The notes beneath the pieces were generated by a model. It saw only the letters and a program-made list of their open reading frames with translations, searched no databases and had not been told where the DNA came from. A program made the position numbers and the translations under genes. A stretch of DNA of 64,000 nt from Calothrix sp. PCC 6303 (GTDB lineage Bacteria; Cyanobacteriota; Cyanobacteriia; Cyanobacteriales; Nostocaceae), in the NCBI RefSeq assembly GCF_000317435.1, contig NC_019751.1, forward strand, positions 1,116,001-1,180,000, in the 5' to 3' direction. Shown one piece after another: positions 26,633-37,306 of the stretch (the stretch's first letter is position 1; each line of letters opens with the position of its first letter).

Positions 26633-29600
26633 ATGACTAGTGTGTATCAAGAAAGTCAAGATAATGGACATCACCTAAATGAAAATCATGATTTAGAAAA
26701 TGCTAACTATGATCAGGATTTGATAACTCCTTTATCTAGCGAAGATTTGCCTGATGCAAATTCTATGGAAAAACAGCTGCAAGCATGGAGATATAAATTT
26801 GCAGGAATTGCAAAAGTCATGCATGAGTGCAGTGATGTAGAAGCATTAGCAAGAATAACTGTACAGGAAATCCGAGAGAAATTTGGTTGCGATCGCGCTT
26901 TGGTTTATCGCTTTGATACGACTGAATCTGGTACTGTAATAGCTGAGTCTAAAACTAAAGGCTGGACTCCCACTGTAGGGGAAAATATCGCTGCTATTTT
27001 CTTTGGTTTAGAAACTAATGAGGAATATTGCGAACCTGTAATTGTTGAAAGCAGTGAAAATACTGATCTATTTCCTTATCAAGTACAATTATTAGAAAAA
27101 TATCAAGTTAAATCAAGCCTAGCCATCCCCATTACTTTCAATGAAGTAGTTTGGGGTTTATTAGTTATTCAAAGTTGCTCAATGTCGCGTCAGTGGCAAG
27201 AGCTAGAAATTTATCTAGGTTCCCAAATAGCGGGTGAACTGACAAATCATCTCAAACAATTCCACCTGAAGACGAATCTGGATAAGGAAATTAGTCAAAA
27301 TCAATCTCTGAACAAAGTTATCAGTAAGATTCAGAGAGCGCCGAATCTGGATAAGATTTTCCAAACAACTACCCAAGAATTACGGCAAATCTTCCAGTGC
27401 GATCGCGTGAGCGTTTATCGCTTTAATTCTGATTGGAGTGGTGAATATGTCGCCGAATCTGTGGCGGGTGGCTGGAATGCCTTAGTAGGCTCTGGAATCA
27501 CCACCATTTGGGAAGATACCCATCTTCAAGAAAACCAAGGTGGACGGTATCGCCGTCATGAAAACTTGGTAGCAGATGACATCTATAAAATGGGTTATGC
27601 TCCTTGTCATATCGAGATGCTTGAACAATTTCAAGTTCGCTCATATGTGACGGTTCCCATCTTTAATGGAAATCAATTATGGGGTATCTTAGCTACTTAT
27701 CAAAATGCTGCTCCCCGTCAGTGGCTAGAAAGTGAGGTGAGATTATTAGAGCAATTTGGTGTGAATTTGGGTGTTGCGATCGCACAATTTGAATCACTCC
27801 AGCAAACTCAATCTCAATCTCGCAAAATTGCCAGTATTGCCGAACGTCAACAAAGCTTGATGGCTTTAACCCGAAAAATTGGTGAAACCTTAACCGAAAA
27901 AGCTGCTGATGCTTCGGTATTTGATCGGATTCTCCAAACTACAGTAGCAGAAGTTCGTCGCTTATTAGCAGCCGATAGAACTGTTGTCTATCGCTTTAAT
28001 CCTGATTGGAGTGGGGATTTTATCGCTGAATCGATGGCTCCAGGTTCATTACCTTTCCGAGAAAAGCCAATAGATCAAGCTTTACTAAAAGAAAATGGTC
28101 ATTGTGATAGCCTACGTAGCTTGACATCCATCTACAAAGAGAAAGACACCGAAATGCAAGATAGCAAGGGTGGACGCTACAAACAAAAAGGTGCTTTTGT
28201 AGTTAATGATGTTTCTCAAGCTGGATTTCCTTCCTGCTATCTGGAATTACTGGAACAGTTTGAGGCAAAAGCCTATCTGACGATTCCCATTTTTAAAGAA
28301 GATCAGCTTTGGGGTTTGCTGGCTACTTATCAACATTCCTCAACCCGCAATTGGGAAGAATTTGATGTCAGTATGATGCAGCAGATTGCTGTTTTGTTAG
28401 GGGTCTCAATTCAACAGGCTGAAACCTACCAAAAGTTACAGGAAGAATCAGAAAAAGTTAGCAAAAGTGCCGAACTTGACAATGCGGTGACTAGAGTCGT
28501 GGAGACAATTCGCCAATCTCTAGATTTGGATAAAATCTTTAACTCCACTACCAAAGAAGTGCGATCGCAACTCAAAGCAGACCGCGTAGTTATATTCCGT
28601 TTTAACCCAGATTGGAGTGGTGAGTTTATCGCTGAATCGGTAGCTAAAAATTGGGTACGTTTGGTGACTCCCGATAACAACGTAGTTTGGGCTGATAGCT
28701 ACCTCCAAGAAACCAAAGGTGGACGCTACCAAAACCGCGAGTATTTTGTCGCAAATGACATGTATGAAGCAGGTCATGCTGAATGCCATATTGAGATTTT
28801 GGAACAATATCAAGCGCGTGCCTACGTAATTGTACCTATTTTCAAAGGTGAAACTCTTTGGGGCTTGATGGCTGCATATCAAAACTCCGCACCCCGTATC
28901 TGGGAAGAGAATGAAATTAACTTGTTGATGAGGGTTGGTGATCAATTAGGTGTGGCAATCCAACAAGCTCAGTATCTCCAAGAATTGGAAGAAAAGAACC
29001 AGGAAATTGCCCTAGCTGTCGAACGCGATCGCGCAGCGGAAATAATCGTCGATCAAATTCGTCAATCCCAAGATATTGAAAGCATTTTTGACTATGCTAC
29101 AGAGGAAGTGCGATCGCTATTTAAAACTGATCGGGTTGTAGTCTATAAATTTAATCCCGATTGGAGCGGTTTATTTGTTTCTGAATCTGTTGGTGATAAG
29201 TGGGAATCACTCCTAGAGAAACAATATAGAATTCCTCGCTTGCAAGAAAGTATTAGCGAATGCCAAGGAATGGGAAACTTGTTTGCTAGTAGCGAGCAAT
29301 CAGGAATAGGTAAAACTGTTACTGATACTTACATGCAGCAAACCAAGGGTGGTCAATTACGCGATCATAAAGCTTATGTTCGCAGTGATATTCATAACTC
29401 TGATTTCTCCTCCTGTTACGTCAAAATTTTGAATGAATATCAAGCCAAAGCTTACGCAATTGTTCCCATTTTCCAAGGACAGAAACTTTGGGGAATGCTA
29501 GCTGCATTTGAAAATTCTGCCCCTCGTGATTGGAAAGAGTCAGAAGTTAGGTGTTTGGCGAGAATTGGCGATAAATTAGGAACTGCACTCCAACAAGTAG

Positions 29601-31294
29601 AGTATGTGCAGCAACTAGAAGAAAAATCCCAAAAAATCGCTAAAACTGCGGAACGCGATCGCAAAGCAACGGAAATCATCGATCAAGTTCGTCAATCCCA
29701 AGACATCGAAACCGTATTTGACATTGCTACCACTGGAGTGCGATCGCTATTTCAAACCGATCGGGTTGCGGTATACCAATTCAACCCTGATTGGAGCGGT
29801 ATGTTTGTTGCCGAGTCGGTTGGTGATGAATGGGTGTCATTAGTTGAAAAACAACAGAAAATTTCCCGCTTGCAAGAAAGTATTAGCGAATGTCGAGGAA
29901 TGAGAAGCCTATTTGCTACCAGCGAGCAACCTAGAACAGGTAAAGTTCTTGCTGATGCTCACATGATGCGAACCGAAGGTGGTGAATTGCGTGAGCGTAA
30001 AGCATACGTTCGCAGTGACATCCACAACTCTAACTTCTCATCCTGCTACGTCCGTACTTTGGATGAATACCAAGCCAAAGCTTACGCAATTGTGCCAATT
30101 TTCCAAGGACAAAAACTTTGGGGAATGCTAGCAGCATTTGAAAACTCGGCACCCCGTGAGTGGGAAGAGTCGGAAGTTAGCTGTTTAACTAGAATTGGCG
30201 ATCAGTTAGGGATTGTACTCCAACAACTAGAATACGTCCAACAACTGCAAACCCAATCAGCCCAGGTAGTTGAAGCGGCTGCACGAGAGAAGGAAGCCAA
30301 GGAATATCTCCAAAAAGGTGCCATGAAACTCCTATCTGCTGTGCGTCCAGCGTTAGATGGTAACTTAACAGTTCGCGCACCAATCACAGAAGATGAACTG
30401 GGAACAATTGCTGACGCTTACAACAACACCCTCCAAGCATTAAGACAAATCGTCATCCAAGTTCAAGCTGCGGCACAACAAGTTGCTCAAACCTCTGCTC
30501 AAAGTAATGCGTCTCTAACTACACTCACCCACTCGGCACAGCAACAATCTAAGGAAATTCAAGAATCTTTGTTTGAAGTACAACAGATGGCAGATTCTAC
30601 CTTAGAAGTTGTAAGTAACACTGAGTTAGTTCAGTTAGCTGTTCAACAAACCAAAGAAACTGTGGAATCTGGTGATGCAGCGATGGATAAAACAGTGGAA
30701 GCAATTCAAGATATCCGTGATACTGTTGCTCAAACTGCGAAAAAAATTAAGCGATTGAGTGAATCATCACAAAAAATCTCTAAAGTTGTGAATCTAATTG
30801 GTAACTTTGCTACCCAAACTAACGTCCTAGCGTTGAATGCGGCAATTGAAGCAACTCGCGCAGGGGAATACGGTAAAGGTTTCGCGGTTGTTGCCGATGA
30901 AGTTCGCTCGTTATCTCGTCAGTCAGCAGCGGCAACCATCGAAATTGAGAAGCTGGTGCAAGATATCCAAGAAGAAACGGGAGCAGTTTCTATTGCGATG
31001 GAAAATGGGATTCAGCAAGTTGTGGCAGGTACTGACTTAGTTAATGAAACTCGCCAAAACTTGAATGCAATGATCTCTGCTACTGGAGAAATTAGTACAT
31101 TACTCCAACAAATTACTGAGGCAACTCAAGGACAAATGTTACAGTCGGTTTCAGTGACAGCATCAATGAAGGATATTGCGAAAATGGCAAATAAAACTTC
31201 ATTAGAAGCAAGTAATATTACTAATGTGTTCCAAGAGTTGTCAGATATGGCACAGGAATTGTTAACAAGTGCAAGTAAGTTCAAGGTGAATTAG
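26633..31294 (+). CDS. Soluble MCP with six GAF domains (cyanobacteriochrome-type photoreceptor)
   Basis: The 1553-residue protein has no membrane segment. After a 60-residue acidic start come six GAF domains (about 75-205, 235-385, 425-600, 640-770, 810-995, 1030-1205), then a HAMP-like helix pair (about 1240-1300) and an MCP signalling domain with the conserved tip [20 protein letters not shown] near residue 1400. Bilin-type cysteines are present in GAF2 (Cys325, CH), GAF3 (Cys535, CY), GAF4 (Cys718, CH), GAF5 (Cys928, CY) and GAF6 (Cys1138, CY). GAF1 lacks one. GAF3, 5 and 6 also have insert cysteines (491, 877, 1087). It is of the PixJ/PtxD class, so light direction or colour is the likely input. 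Downstream is CheA. Confidence 0.93.
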   Translation: MTSVYQESQDNGHHLNENHDLENANYDQDLITPLSSEDLPDANSMEKQLQAWRYKFAGIAKVMHECSDVEALARITVQEIREKFGCDRALVYRFDTTESGTVIAESKTKGWTPTVGENIAAIFFGLETNEEYCEPVIVESSENTDLFPYQVQLLEKYQVKSSLAIPITFNEVVWGLLVIQSCSMSRQWQELEIYLGSQIAGELTNHLKQFHLKTNLDKEISQNQSLNKVISKIQRAPNLDKIFQTTTQELRQIFQCDRVSVYRFNSDWSGEYVAESVAGGWNALVGSGITTIWEDTHLQENQGGRYRRHENLVADDIYKMGYAPCHIEMLEQFQVRSYVTVPIFNGNQLWGILATYQNAAPRQWLESEVRLLEQFGVNLGVAIAQFESLQQTQSQSRKIASIAERQQSLMALTRKIGETLTEKAADASVFDRILQTTVAEVRRLLAADRTVVYRFNPDWSGDFIAESMAPGSLPFREKPIDQALLKENGHCDSLRSLTSIYKEKDTEMQDSKGGRYKQKGAFVVNDVSQAGFPSCYLELLEQFEAKAYLTIPIFKEDQLWGLLATYQHSSTRNWEEFDVSMMQQIAVLLGVSIQQAETYQKLQEESEKVSKSAELDNAVTRVVETIRQSLDLDKIFNSTTKEVRSQLKADRVVIFRFNPDWSGEFIAESVAKNWVRLVTPDNNVVWADSYLQETKGGRYQNREYFVANDMYEAGHAECHIEILEQYQARAYVIVPIFKGETLWGLMAAYQNSAPRIWEENEINLLMRVGDQLGVAIQQAQYLQELEEKNQEIALAVERDRAAEIIVDQIRQSQDIESIFDYATEEVRSLFKTDRVVVYKFNPDWSGLFVSESVGDKWESLLEKQYRIPRLQESISECQGMGNLFASSEQSGIGKTVTDTYMQQTKGGQLRDHKAYVRSDIHNSDFSSCYVKILNEYQAKAYAIVPIFQGQKLWGMLAAFENSAPRDWKESEVRCLARIGDKLGTALQQVEYVQQLEEKSQKIAKTAERDRKATEIIDQVRQSQDIETVFDIATTGVRSLFQTDRVAVYQFNPDWSGMFVAESVGDEWVSLVEKQQKISRLQESISECRGMRSLFATSEQPRTGKVLADAHMMRTEGGELRERKAYVRSDIHNSNFSSCYVRTLDEYQAKAYAIVPIFQGQKLWGMLAAFENSAPREWEESEVSCLTRIGDQLGIVLQQLEYVQQLQTQSAQVVEAAAREKEAKEYLQKGAMKLLSAVRPALDGNLTVRAPITEDELGTIADAYNNTLQALRQIVIQVQAAAQQVAQTSAQSNASLTTLTHSAQQQSKEIQESLFEVQQMADSTLEVVSNTELVQLAVQQTKETVESGDAAMDKTVEAIQDIRDTVAQTAKKIKRLSESSQKISKVVNLIGNFATQTNVLALNAAIEATRAGEYGKGFAVVADEVRSLSRQSAAATIEIEKLVQDIQEETGAVSIAMENGIQQVVAGTDLVNETRQNLNAMISATGEISTLLQQITEATQGQMLQSVSVTASMKDIAKMANKTSLEASNITNVFQELSDMAQELLTSASKFKVN

Positions 31295-31307
31295 ATTTTA
31301 GATTACC

Positions 31308-31329
31308 CTGCGAGTTAATTAGCTCGCAG
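31308..31329 (+). terminator. Hairpin after the MCP gene
   Basis: CTGCGAG and CTCGCAG pair around a TTAATTAG loop, 14 bp after the MCP stop. There is no strong U tract, so it could attenuate rather than stop transcription into the CheA gene. Confidence 0.4.
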
Positions 31330-31552
31330 TGGTATTTCTAAATTTTTGATATTCATTTGATATTCAATTTATACATTAGTTAAAAGTATTTTATTACTTA
31401 ATTAAACAAACAGATTATCTAGTAAATAATTATTTTCTTCTTTGAAGTCGAACAGTAAAAAACATCTTAAATACATTATTTGATTAATAACAATATCTCC
31501 TATGTCAAATCAGAAATAAGAACTTCTCAACCTCAAACATCAAAATATTAAT

Positions 31553-34500
31553 ATGATTACTGACTCTTCTATTCGTGAACAAGGCTACATTTATTTTCTC
31601 ACTGAAGCTCCAGAATTATTACATATAATTGAAGAAGAACTCTTCAGTTTAGTAGAAAACTGTAGCACGGCAAAAGTTCATAATTTGATGCGAGCAACCC
31701 ACACAATTAAAGGTGGGGCTGCAAATGTTGGATTAGAGACTATTAATAAAATTGCCCATTCTCTCGAAGATATTTTTAAAGCACTTTATAATCCAGATAT
31801 TCAGATTGATACTGAGTTACACACTTTATTGTTTCAAGCTTTTGAATGTTTACAGTTACCTGTAACAGCAGAAATCACGAAAACGAAAATTGATGACCAC
31901 GAAGTTTTGCAACGTGCAGCATCGGTATTTGCCATGTTGCAAACAAAGCTAGGAGATGCTTTTGGAGCAGAGACATATATTCCCACTTCCGAGGAGTTGG
32001 GGTTTGATATCGTCTTATCAATTTTTGAAACAGGTGTTTCTCAACGAATTGATAGTATTGCCGAAATTATCCAAACATCTCCAGCACCAGAGCAGCTTGC
32101 TGAGTTTATGCGATCGCAAGCTGAAGTATTCTTAGGTTTAGCTGAGTCATTAAATTTACCCGGATTTTGTGAAATTGCAGAATCAATACAGTCAGCAATC
32201 ACAGCAAAACCGTTACAATCTTTGGAAATTGCTAAGTTAGCTTTAGCCGATTTACAAGCAGCCAGAACAGATATCATGGAAGGTGATCGGACTCGCGGTG
32301 GAACTCCCTCACCTCAGTTAAAACAGTTTGCTCAAAATCAACCCATAGTTGAAGTTGAGACTCATAATACAAGTAATAATTATCAATATTCTTTAGAAAA
32401 TAACTTACAAGAATCAAGTTCTTTACGTGATAAAATTGTCAAGTTATATGATTACTTGATCCAACCTAGCACAACAGATAATGAATCACTCAAGCCAATT
32501 GTTGCCAAGTTTTATCTAAAGATAATTCGCTATCTTCTTGGTTGGTTTAACCACGAGTTAAATATACCTGAAAAAGAATTAGATTTAATCCTGCTTATTC
32601 CCAAAGAACTGACTGAGGAGAGTTTAGAGTATATTGATTCCTGGTTAAGTGACTTTTTTACTTTTCTCGAAGATGCAGGTGATAGCACTAGTCTGAATAT
32701 TTATAGACAAGGAGTCATTATCAATGTTCTTCTAGTTGTTGCTAGGTTTAATCATTATCAGAATACTTTAAATGATGATTTAATTACTCAATGGTTACAA
32801 AATCAAATTAACCGCCTAGTTCAAGATTATAAAAGATTTCGTCCCGTATCACCAGAGGAAAAGAATTGGGTTGATAGTCCAAAATTACTCAAACTGTTAG
32901 AAATAAAAGAAATTTCACCACCTCCAAATTCCGGTTCTGATGATATGGAACTAATTTGGGGAGAGGAATTAATTAGTGAACCAGATATTACGGAAGAGCC
33001 TAATATTTCCACTGAGGATGCTCCTTACAATCTTGATGTACATGAAGATGAGATCTTAACAGAGGATACTAATACCTCTTTACAGGTGACTGATGAAGCA
33101 TCAGTTCAATTAGTAACTGAACCAGTTGTAGAAATTTATCCTGAAAATATTCCTCAACCCAAAAAATCAGAAAACATTCAACAAAATAGCAACAGCCCTA
33201 AACAGCAAACATTTGTACGTGTTGATGTTGATGGATTACAGCGACTTAATTATCTAGCTGGTGAGTTATTAATTTACCAAAAAAGACGAACTTTATATGA
33301 CGAACAACTCAAAAAACTCATCGGACAATTATCTGAACAACTGAGTAATCATCAAGGAACTCTCAATTATTTACGGGAATTGCCTCTACAAATTCAAAGC
33401 TTTAAATCTGCACACAAAAATAGCGTTCAATCTGTAGATTTTGATGTCTTAGAGATGGATGATTATACTGAATTTCATCTTTCTGCTCATTCAGCTTTAG
33501 AGGAAATATTACAACTTCAGGAAACCATCGAGTCATTAGACGTGATTGCCGATCAATCAAATCAAATTCATGACAAGCAGCAACGTCTTAGCCTTGGTAT
33601 TATTGATCACTTAGTTGAAGCTCGTATGGCTCCATTAGGGAATATTCTAAATCGTTTCCCGCAAATGGTGCAAAATTTGGGAAATCTCCACAAAAAATCT
33701 GTAGAAATGGAGTTAAGTGGTACACAGGTATTAGTTGATAAAGCGATATCAGAGAAACTGTATGATCCATTATTACACTTAGTTCGTAATGCCTTTGATC
33801 ACGGAATTGAAACCTCAGAATTAAGACGCGATCGCGGTAAGTCTGAAAAGGGTACAATTAAAATCCGTGCCTATCACCAGGGTAGTCAAACTATCATCGA
33901 AGTTAGTGATGATGGTCAAGGCTTAAATTTTGCCAGAATTCATCAAAAAGGTGTGGAATTGGGTCTAATTCCCAACACCGACGTTTACAGTAATTTTGCT
34001 AGTAGAGAAGAAGAACTTCTAGATTTATTATTTTCTCCAGGATTTTCCACAGCAGGTAAAGTCAGTGAAATTTCTGGACGTGGTATCGGTTTAGATATTG
34101 TCAAAACACAGCTAAAATCACTCAACGGTTCAATTACTGTTAATTCAGTACCTGACCAAGGGACTACTTTTATACTTAAAATACCTTTCTCTATGACTAC
34201 CGAGCAATTAATGATTGTCCAAGCTGACGGTGTAGTCTATGCACTATTACTGGACAGTATCGAGAAAATTCTACTGTCATTCCCAGAACAAATCAAAGAA
34301 TTTGAAGGTCGAAAAGCTCTATTTTGGAATGATGGCAAAGAGAATTCGATGGTAGCTTTACGCAACCTCTCCGAATTTATGAATTATAACTGTGCATTTA
34401 CCAATAGTGCCAGTATTAGTAGTAAGACAATGATGCAGGATAGCGGAGAGATGGTTAACCCAATCTTGATGCTGCGTCGCAATCACGAAATCATGGCAAT

Positions 34501-35191
34501 AGAAGTAGATCAGATTATTGGTGAACAGGAGTTAGTTATACGTCCGTTGGGGAATGCGATCGCACCACCCAAATATGTGTATGGTTGTACTAGCCTCGCA
34601 AACGGTAATCTCGTTCTAGTAATCGATGGTTCCCTACTTCTAGAAACTCAGGGAATGCAAGCTAAACTTGATAAAATGGCTCTATCAGGTAGTTCCTTAA
34701 ATAAGACTAAAAGTCTAGCATCAGCAGCAATGCCATTACTACCAGCTTCTTCTGTAGAGTCTGAAAGCAATCACTTTGCAAAATCTTCTCGAACAATTTT
34801 AGTAGTTGATGATGCAATTAGCTTAAGGCAAACAATTTCCTTGACTTTACAAAAGGCAGGTTACACAATTTTACAAGCGCAAAATGGTGTAGAAGCTTTA
34901 GAACAATTACAGCGTCATCCGGAAGTGAAACTCATAGTTTCGGATTTAGAAATGCCTCGAATGAACGGCTTTGAGTTATTATCAAATATTAGACAGCATC
35001 CGAGTATTTGCCAAAAACCAGTAGTTGTTTTAACTTCACGCAGTTCTGAAAAACACCGTAAGCTTGCTGAAGCTTTAGGTGCAAATGCTTACATGACCAA
35101 ACCATATTTAGAAAATGAGTTTTTATCAACAGTTGATGGACTGACTAAAAACTCTATCGATGGTTTAACTCATGTTTTTGTCAAAAGTTAA
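31553..35191 (+). CDS. Hybrid CheA histidine kinase (PixL/PtxE-type)
   Basis: The 1212-residue protein starts with an HPt domain whose phospho-accepting His50 lies in RATHTIKGGAANVG. A second, degenerate HPt-like region (about 140-245) lacks a matching histidine. A long low-complexity acidic linker follows, then the dimerisation region (about 555-700), the ATPase with N box LVRNAFDHGIE (about 743), DDGQGL and SGRGIGLDIVK (about 840), a CheW-like domain (about 880-1030) and a C-terminal receiver with Asp1131 in VSDLEMP. It autophosphorylates and passes phosphate to CheY and its own receiver. It ends the nine-gene run. Confidence 0.93.
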   Translation: MITDSSIREQGYIYFLTEAPELLHIIEEELFSLVENCSTAKVHNLMRATHTIKGGAANVGLETINKIAHSLEDIFKALYNPDIQIDTELHTLLFQAFECLQLPVTAEITKTKIDDHEVLQRAASVFAMLQTKLGDAFGAETYIPTSEELGFDIVLSIFETGVSQRIDSIAEIIQTSPAPEQLAEFMRSQAEVFLGLAESLNLPGFCEIAESIQSAITAKPLQSLEIAKLALADLQAARTDIMEGDRTRGGTPSPQLKQFAQNQPIVEVETHNTSNNYQYSLENNLQESSSLRDKIVKLYDYLIQPSTTDNESLKPIVAKFYLKIIRYLLGWFNHELNIPEKELDLILLIPKELTEESLEYIDSWLSDFFTFLEDAGDSTSLNIYRQGVIINVLLVVARFNHYQNTLNDDLITQWLQNQINRLVQDYKRFRPVSPEEKNWVDSPKLLKLLEIKEISPPPNSGSDDMELIWGEELISEPDITEEPNISTEDAPYNLDVHEDEILTEDTNTSLQVTDEASVQLVTEPVVEIYPENIPQPKKSENIQQNSNSPKQQTFVRVDVDGLQRLNYLAGELLIYQKRRTLYDEQLKKLIGQLSEQLSNHQGTLNYLRELPLQIQSFKSAHKNSVQSVDFDVLEMDDYTEFHLSAHSALEEILQLQETIESLDVIADQSNQIHDKQQRLSLGIIDHLVEARMAPLGNILNRFPQMVQNLGNLHKKSVEMELSGTQVLVDKAISEKLYDPLLHLVRNAFDHGIETSELRRDRGKSEKGTIKIRAYHQGSQTIIEVSDDGQGLNFARIHQKGVELGLIPNTDVYSNFASREEELLDLLFSPGFSTAGKVSEISGRGIGLDIVKTQLKSLNGSITVNSVPDQGTTFILKIPFSMTTEQLMIVQADGVVYALLLDSIEKILLSFPEQIKEFEGRKALFWNDGKENSMVALRNLSEFMNYNCAFTNSASISSKTMMQDSGEMVNPILMLRRNHEIMAIEVDQIIGEQELVIRPLGNAIAPPKYVYGCTSLANGNLVLVIDGSLLLETQGMQAKLDKMALSGSSLNKTKSLASAAMPLLPASSVESESNHFAKSSRTILVVDDAISLRQTISLTLQKAGYTILQAQNGVEALEQLQRHPEVKLIVSDLEMPRMNGFELLSNIRQHPSICQKPVVVLTSRSSEKHRKLAEALGANAYMTKPYLENEFLSTVDGLTKNSIDGLTHVFVKS

Positions 35192-35302
35192 GTTACAGCA
35201 GATTACAGGTAAATGAGGTCCAGAGATGAAGAATCAAACTCTGGTGGTACGGGCATCTTGCCCGCTGCGGGTGTACCTCAATCAGATAAAATTATACTGT
35301 AA

Positions 35303-35416
35303 GGGACTTTCAACAAAATAATTCCCCAATAGATATATTGCTGGGACAGGCTTCTAGCCTGTTTTATGCAGGCTAGAAGCCCGCACCACATGAGGATTTT
35401 TTAAATTGGAAGTCCC
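35303..35416. mobile_element. MITE-like element, copy B (GGGACTT ends)
   Basis: This 114-bp copy begins GGGACTTT and ends GGAAGTCCC. Its central hairpin reads ACAGGCTTCTAGCCTGT ... GCAGGCTAGAAGCCC. Compared with copy A both arms carry matching substitutions, so the stem is preserved although the sequence differs. Confidence 0.7.
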
Positions 35417-35478
35417 TAAGTAGTAACTTGCAATGTAGGGGTTTAGCAATGCGCTTTACCCCACTATAGGCTTTTCTT

Positions 35479-35581
35479 ATACCAATTCAAATAATGATTG
35501 CAACACATCAAACAGTAGAGACGTAGCAGTGCTACGTCTCTACAAATATCTATCTGTAGCATTGTTTTTTCAAATTGGTAT
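35479..35581. repeat. Palindromic repeat with TACCAATT ends and GTAGAGACG core
   Basis: The block starts ATACCAATT and ends AATTGGTAT, with further imperfect pairing inward. Its centre (35515-35543) is a perfect 14-bp palindrome, GTAGAGACGTAGCA-G-TGCTACGTCTCTAC. The same core family is found at 12241 and 54645. It looks like a second MITE-type element, with no coding capacity. Confidence 0.6.
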
Positions 35582-35668
35582 TAGATTTCTAGAACTTACG
35601 CATTGACACGAAATACAAAATATGGGTGCTTGAAAAAAAGACATTTGTCGTAGGGGTTTAGCAATGCT

Positions 35669-37099
35669 CATTGGTGTCAACTTAAGCAAAAAGGGTCGAT
35701 TTAGATGTAATCTCAAAATATTGTTTTCGATGTGATAGGTGATACATCATGGCAAAAAAAAGACCAGCTAGAACAGGAAACCCCGATCTGCGTCAACAAA
35801 AACATGTGCCAACACCATCCATTGAAGAAATCGAGAAACAGATATTTTCATTGCTATCGCCTGCAAACTTCAAACCCCTAAAATCCTATGAACATAAAAA
35901 GGAACAAGAGGCAGAACAAAAGAAAAAATGGCGAGACAGAATATTGACTCTGCCAGTGATGATGGCGATAGTAGTGAGTCTAGTGTATCGGCAAATTCCA
36001 GGATTAAGAGAAGTAATTAGAGTCATCTCACAAGAGGGATTGTTATGGGTGGAGCCGATGCTGGTGAGTACTCAAGCATTGTCAAAACGATTACGAACAC
36101 TGCCAATAGAACTGTTTGCAGAAATATTTGAGCAAGTAATGGCGAGAATTAGTGTACAACCCAGAAATCAGGTAGTACCAGAGAATTGGAAGCCAGTATG
36201 TGCAGAGTTCACAGCCATCTGGATTGCAGATGGGTCAACACTCGAAGCACTCAGAAGAAAACTCAAAGCACTCAAAGGACAACAAAAAACACTGGCGGGG
36301 AAAATCATGATGGTGGTAGAGGCGTTTAACCATCATCCAGTGACAACCTGGTATACAAACAACAGTAAAGCTAATGATAAAACTTGGTGTGACAAATTAC
36401 TTGAGCGTTTACCAATTGGTGGATTGCTAATTTTTGATTTAGGGTTTTTTAAATTCCCTTGGTTCGATGCATTTACATCATCTGATAAGTTTTTCTTGAC
36501 ACGACTACGAGAAAAAACTTCTTACAAGGTGATTCGTTGTTTGACCAATGCCCCATTCTACCGTGATGAAATTATTGACATGGGAGAATACCGTTCTAAC
36601 CCTTGTCAGCGTCCAGTTCGCTTAGTTTCTGTGTTGTGGGGTTCAACTTGGTACTACTACCTGACAAATGTACTTGACCCCCAAAAGTTGTCTGCACAGC
36701 AGGTCTGTGAATTATATCGCAGGCGTTGGCGTGTTGAAGACGCATTTTTGCTCACAAAACGACTTTTGGGTTTGGCTTATATTTGGGTTGGCGATACCAA
36801 CGGCGTACAAATCCAAATTTTTGCCACTTGGATTTTTTATGCTGTTCTCAATCAATTGTGTATTGATGTGGCTGTGGCTTTGAATCAACCATTAGACCTT
36901 ATTTCTACTGAAATGGTTTTTCGTAGTTTATACCATTTCTCTGCTGCTGTTCTCCGTGGTGAGGCGGCTGACGTTGTGAGCTATCTTGTGGAACGTCACA
37001 AGCTGTTTGGATTAGTCAAATACAGGCGTAAGCGCCATCGAGAGATTGACGCTTACACCCAACAAATTTGGGCTTTATCTTCTTAAGTTGACACCAATG
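35669..37099 (+). mobile_element. Complete IS4-type insertion sequence (1431 bp)
   Basis: Perfect 18-bp terminal inverted repeats, CATTGGTGTCAACTTAAG (35669-35686) and CTTAAGTTGACACCAATG (37082-37099), flank one transposase gene. The 9-bp sequence AGCAATGCT is directly repeated on both sides (35660-35668 and 37100-37108), a target duplication of the expected size. Outside it lie GTAGGGGTTT and AAACCCCTAC, so the target was a palindromic repeat. Intact ends, reading frame and duplication indicate recent insertion. Confidence 0.92.
35749..37086 (+). CDS. IS4-family DDE transposase
   Basis: The 445-residue protein has the DDE transposase residues in IS4-family context: Asp161 (IADGS), Asp230 (FDLGFF) and Glu330 in the Y-R-R-R-W-R-V-E signature (YRRRWRVEDAF). 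The N-terminus is basic (MAKKRPARTGNPDL). A TAGGTGAT ribosome site precedes the ATG. The stop codon lies inside the right terminal repeat. It should catalyse cut-and-paste movement of the surrounding element. The frame is intact, without internal stops. Confidence 0.93.
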   Translation: MAKKRPARTGNPDLRQQKHVPTPSIEEIEKQIFSLLSPANFKPLKSYEHKKEQEAEQKKKWRDRILTLPVMMAIVVSLVYRQIPGLREVIRVISQEGLLWVEPMLVSTQALSKRLRTLPIELFAEIFEQVMARISVQPRNQVVPENWKPVCAEFTAIWIADGSTLEALRRKLKALKGQQKTLAGKIMMVVEAFNHHPVTTWYTNNSKANDKTWCDKLLERLPIGGLLIFDLGFFKFPWFDAFTSSDKFFLTRLREKTSYKVIRCLTNAPFYRDEIIDMGEYRSNPCQRPVRLVSVLWGSTWYYYLTNVLDPQKLSAQQVCELYRRRWRVEDAFLLTKRLLGLAYIWVGDTNGVQIQIFATWIFYAVLNQLCIDVAVALNQPLDLISTEMVFRSLYHFSAAVLRGEAADVVSYLVERHKLFGLVKYRRKRHREIDAYTQQIWALSS

Positions 37100-37306
37100 A
37101 GCAATGCTAAACCCCTACAGCGCGGCTTGATGTACGATAAGCCGGAGGCTTGACGCTTCGCGTATCGAAGAATGATTAATAAGAGCCTGAAATTGCCTAT
37201 TTTCGTGGAAACATATCATGGTTAATTTGTGTAGTGCGTAAGTCCTAATTTCATATTTTGTCTTTCCTGTCAATCCAGAAGTCCTAGTTATGTAAACCAG
37301 TTATAA

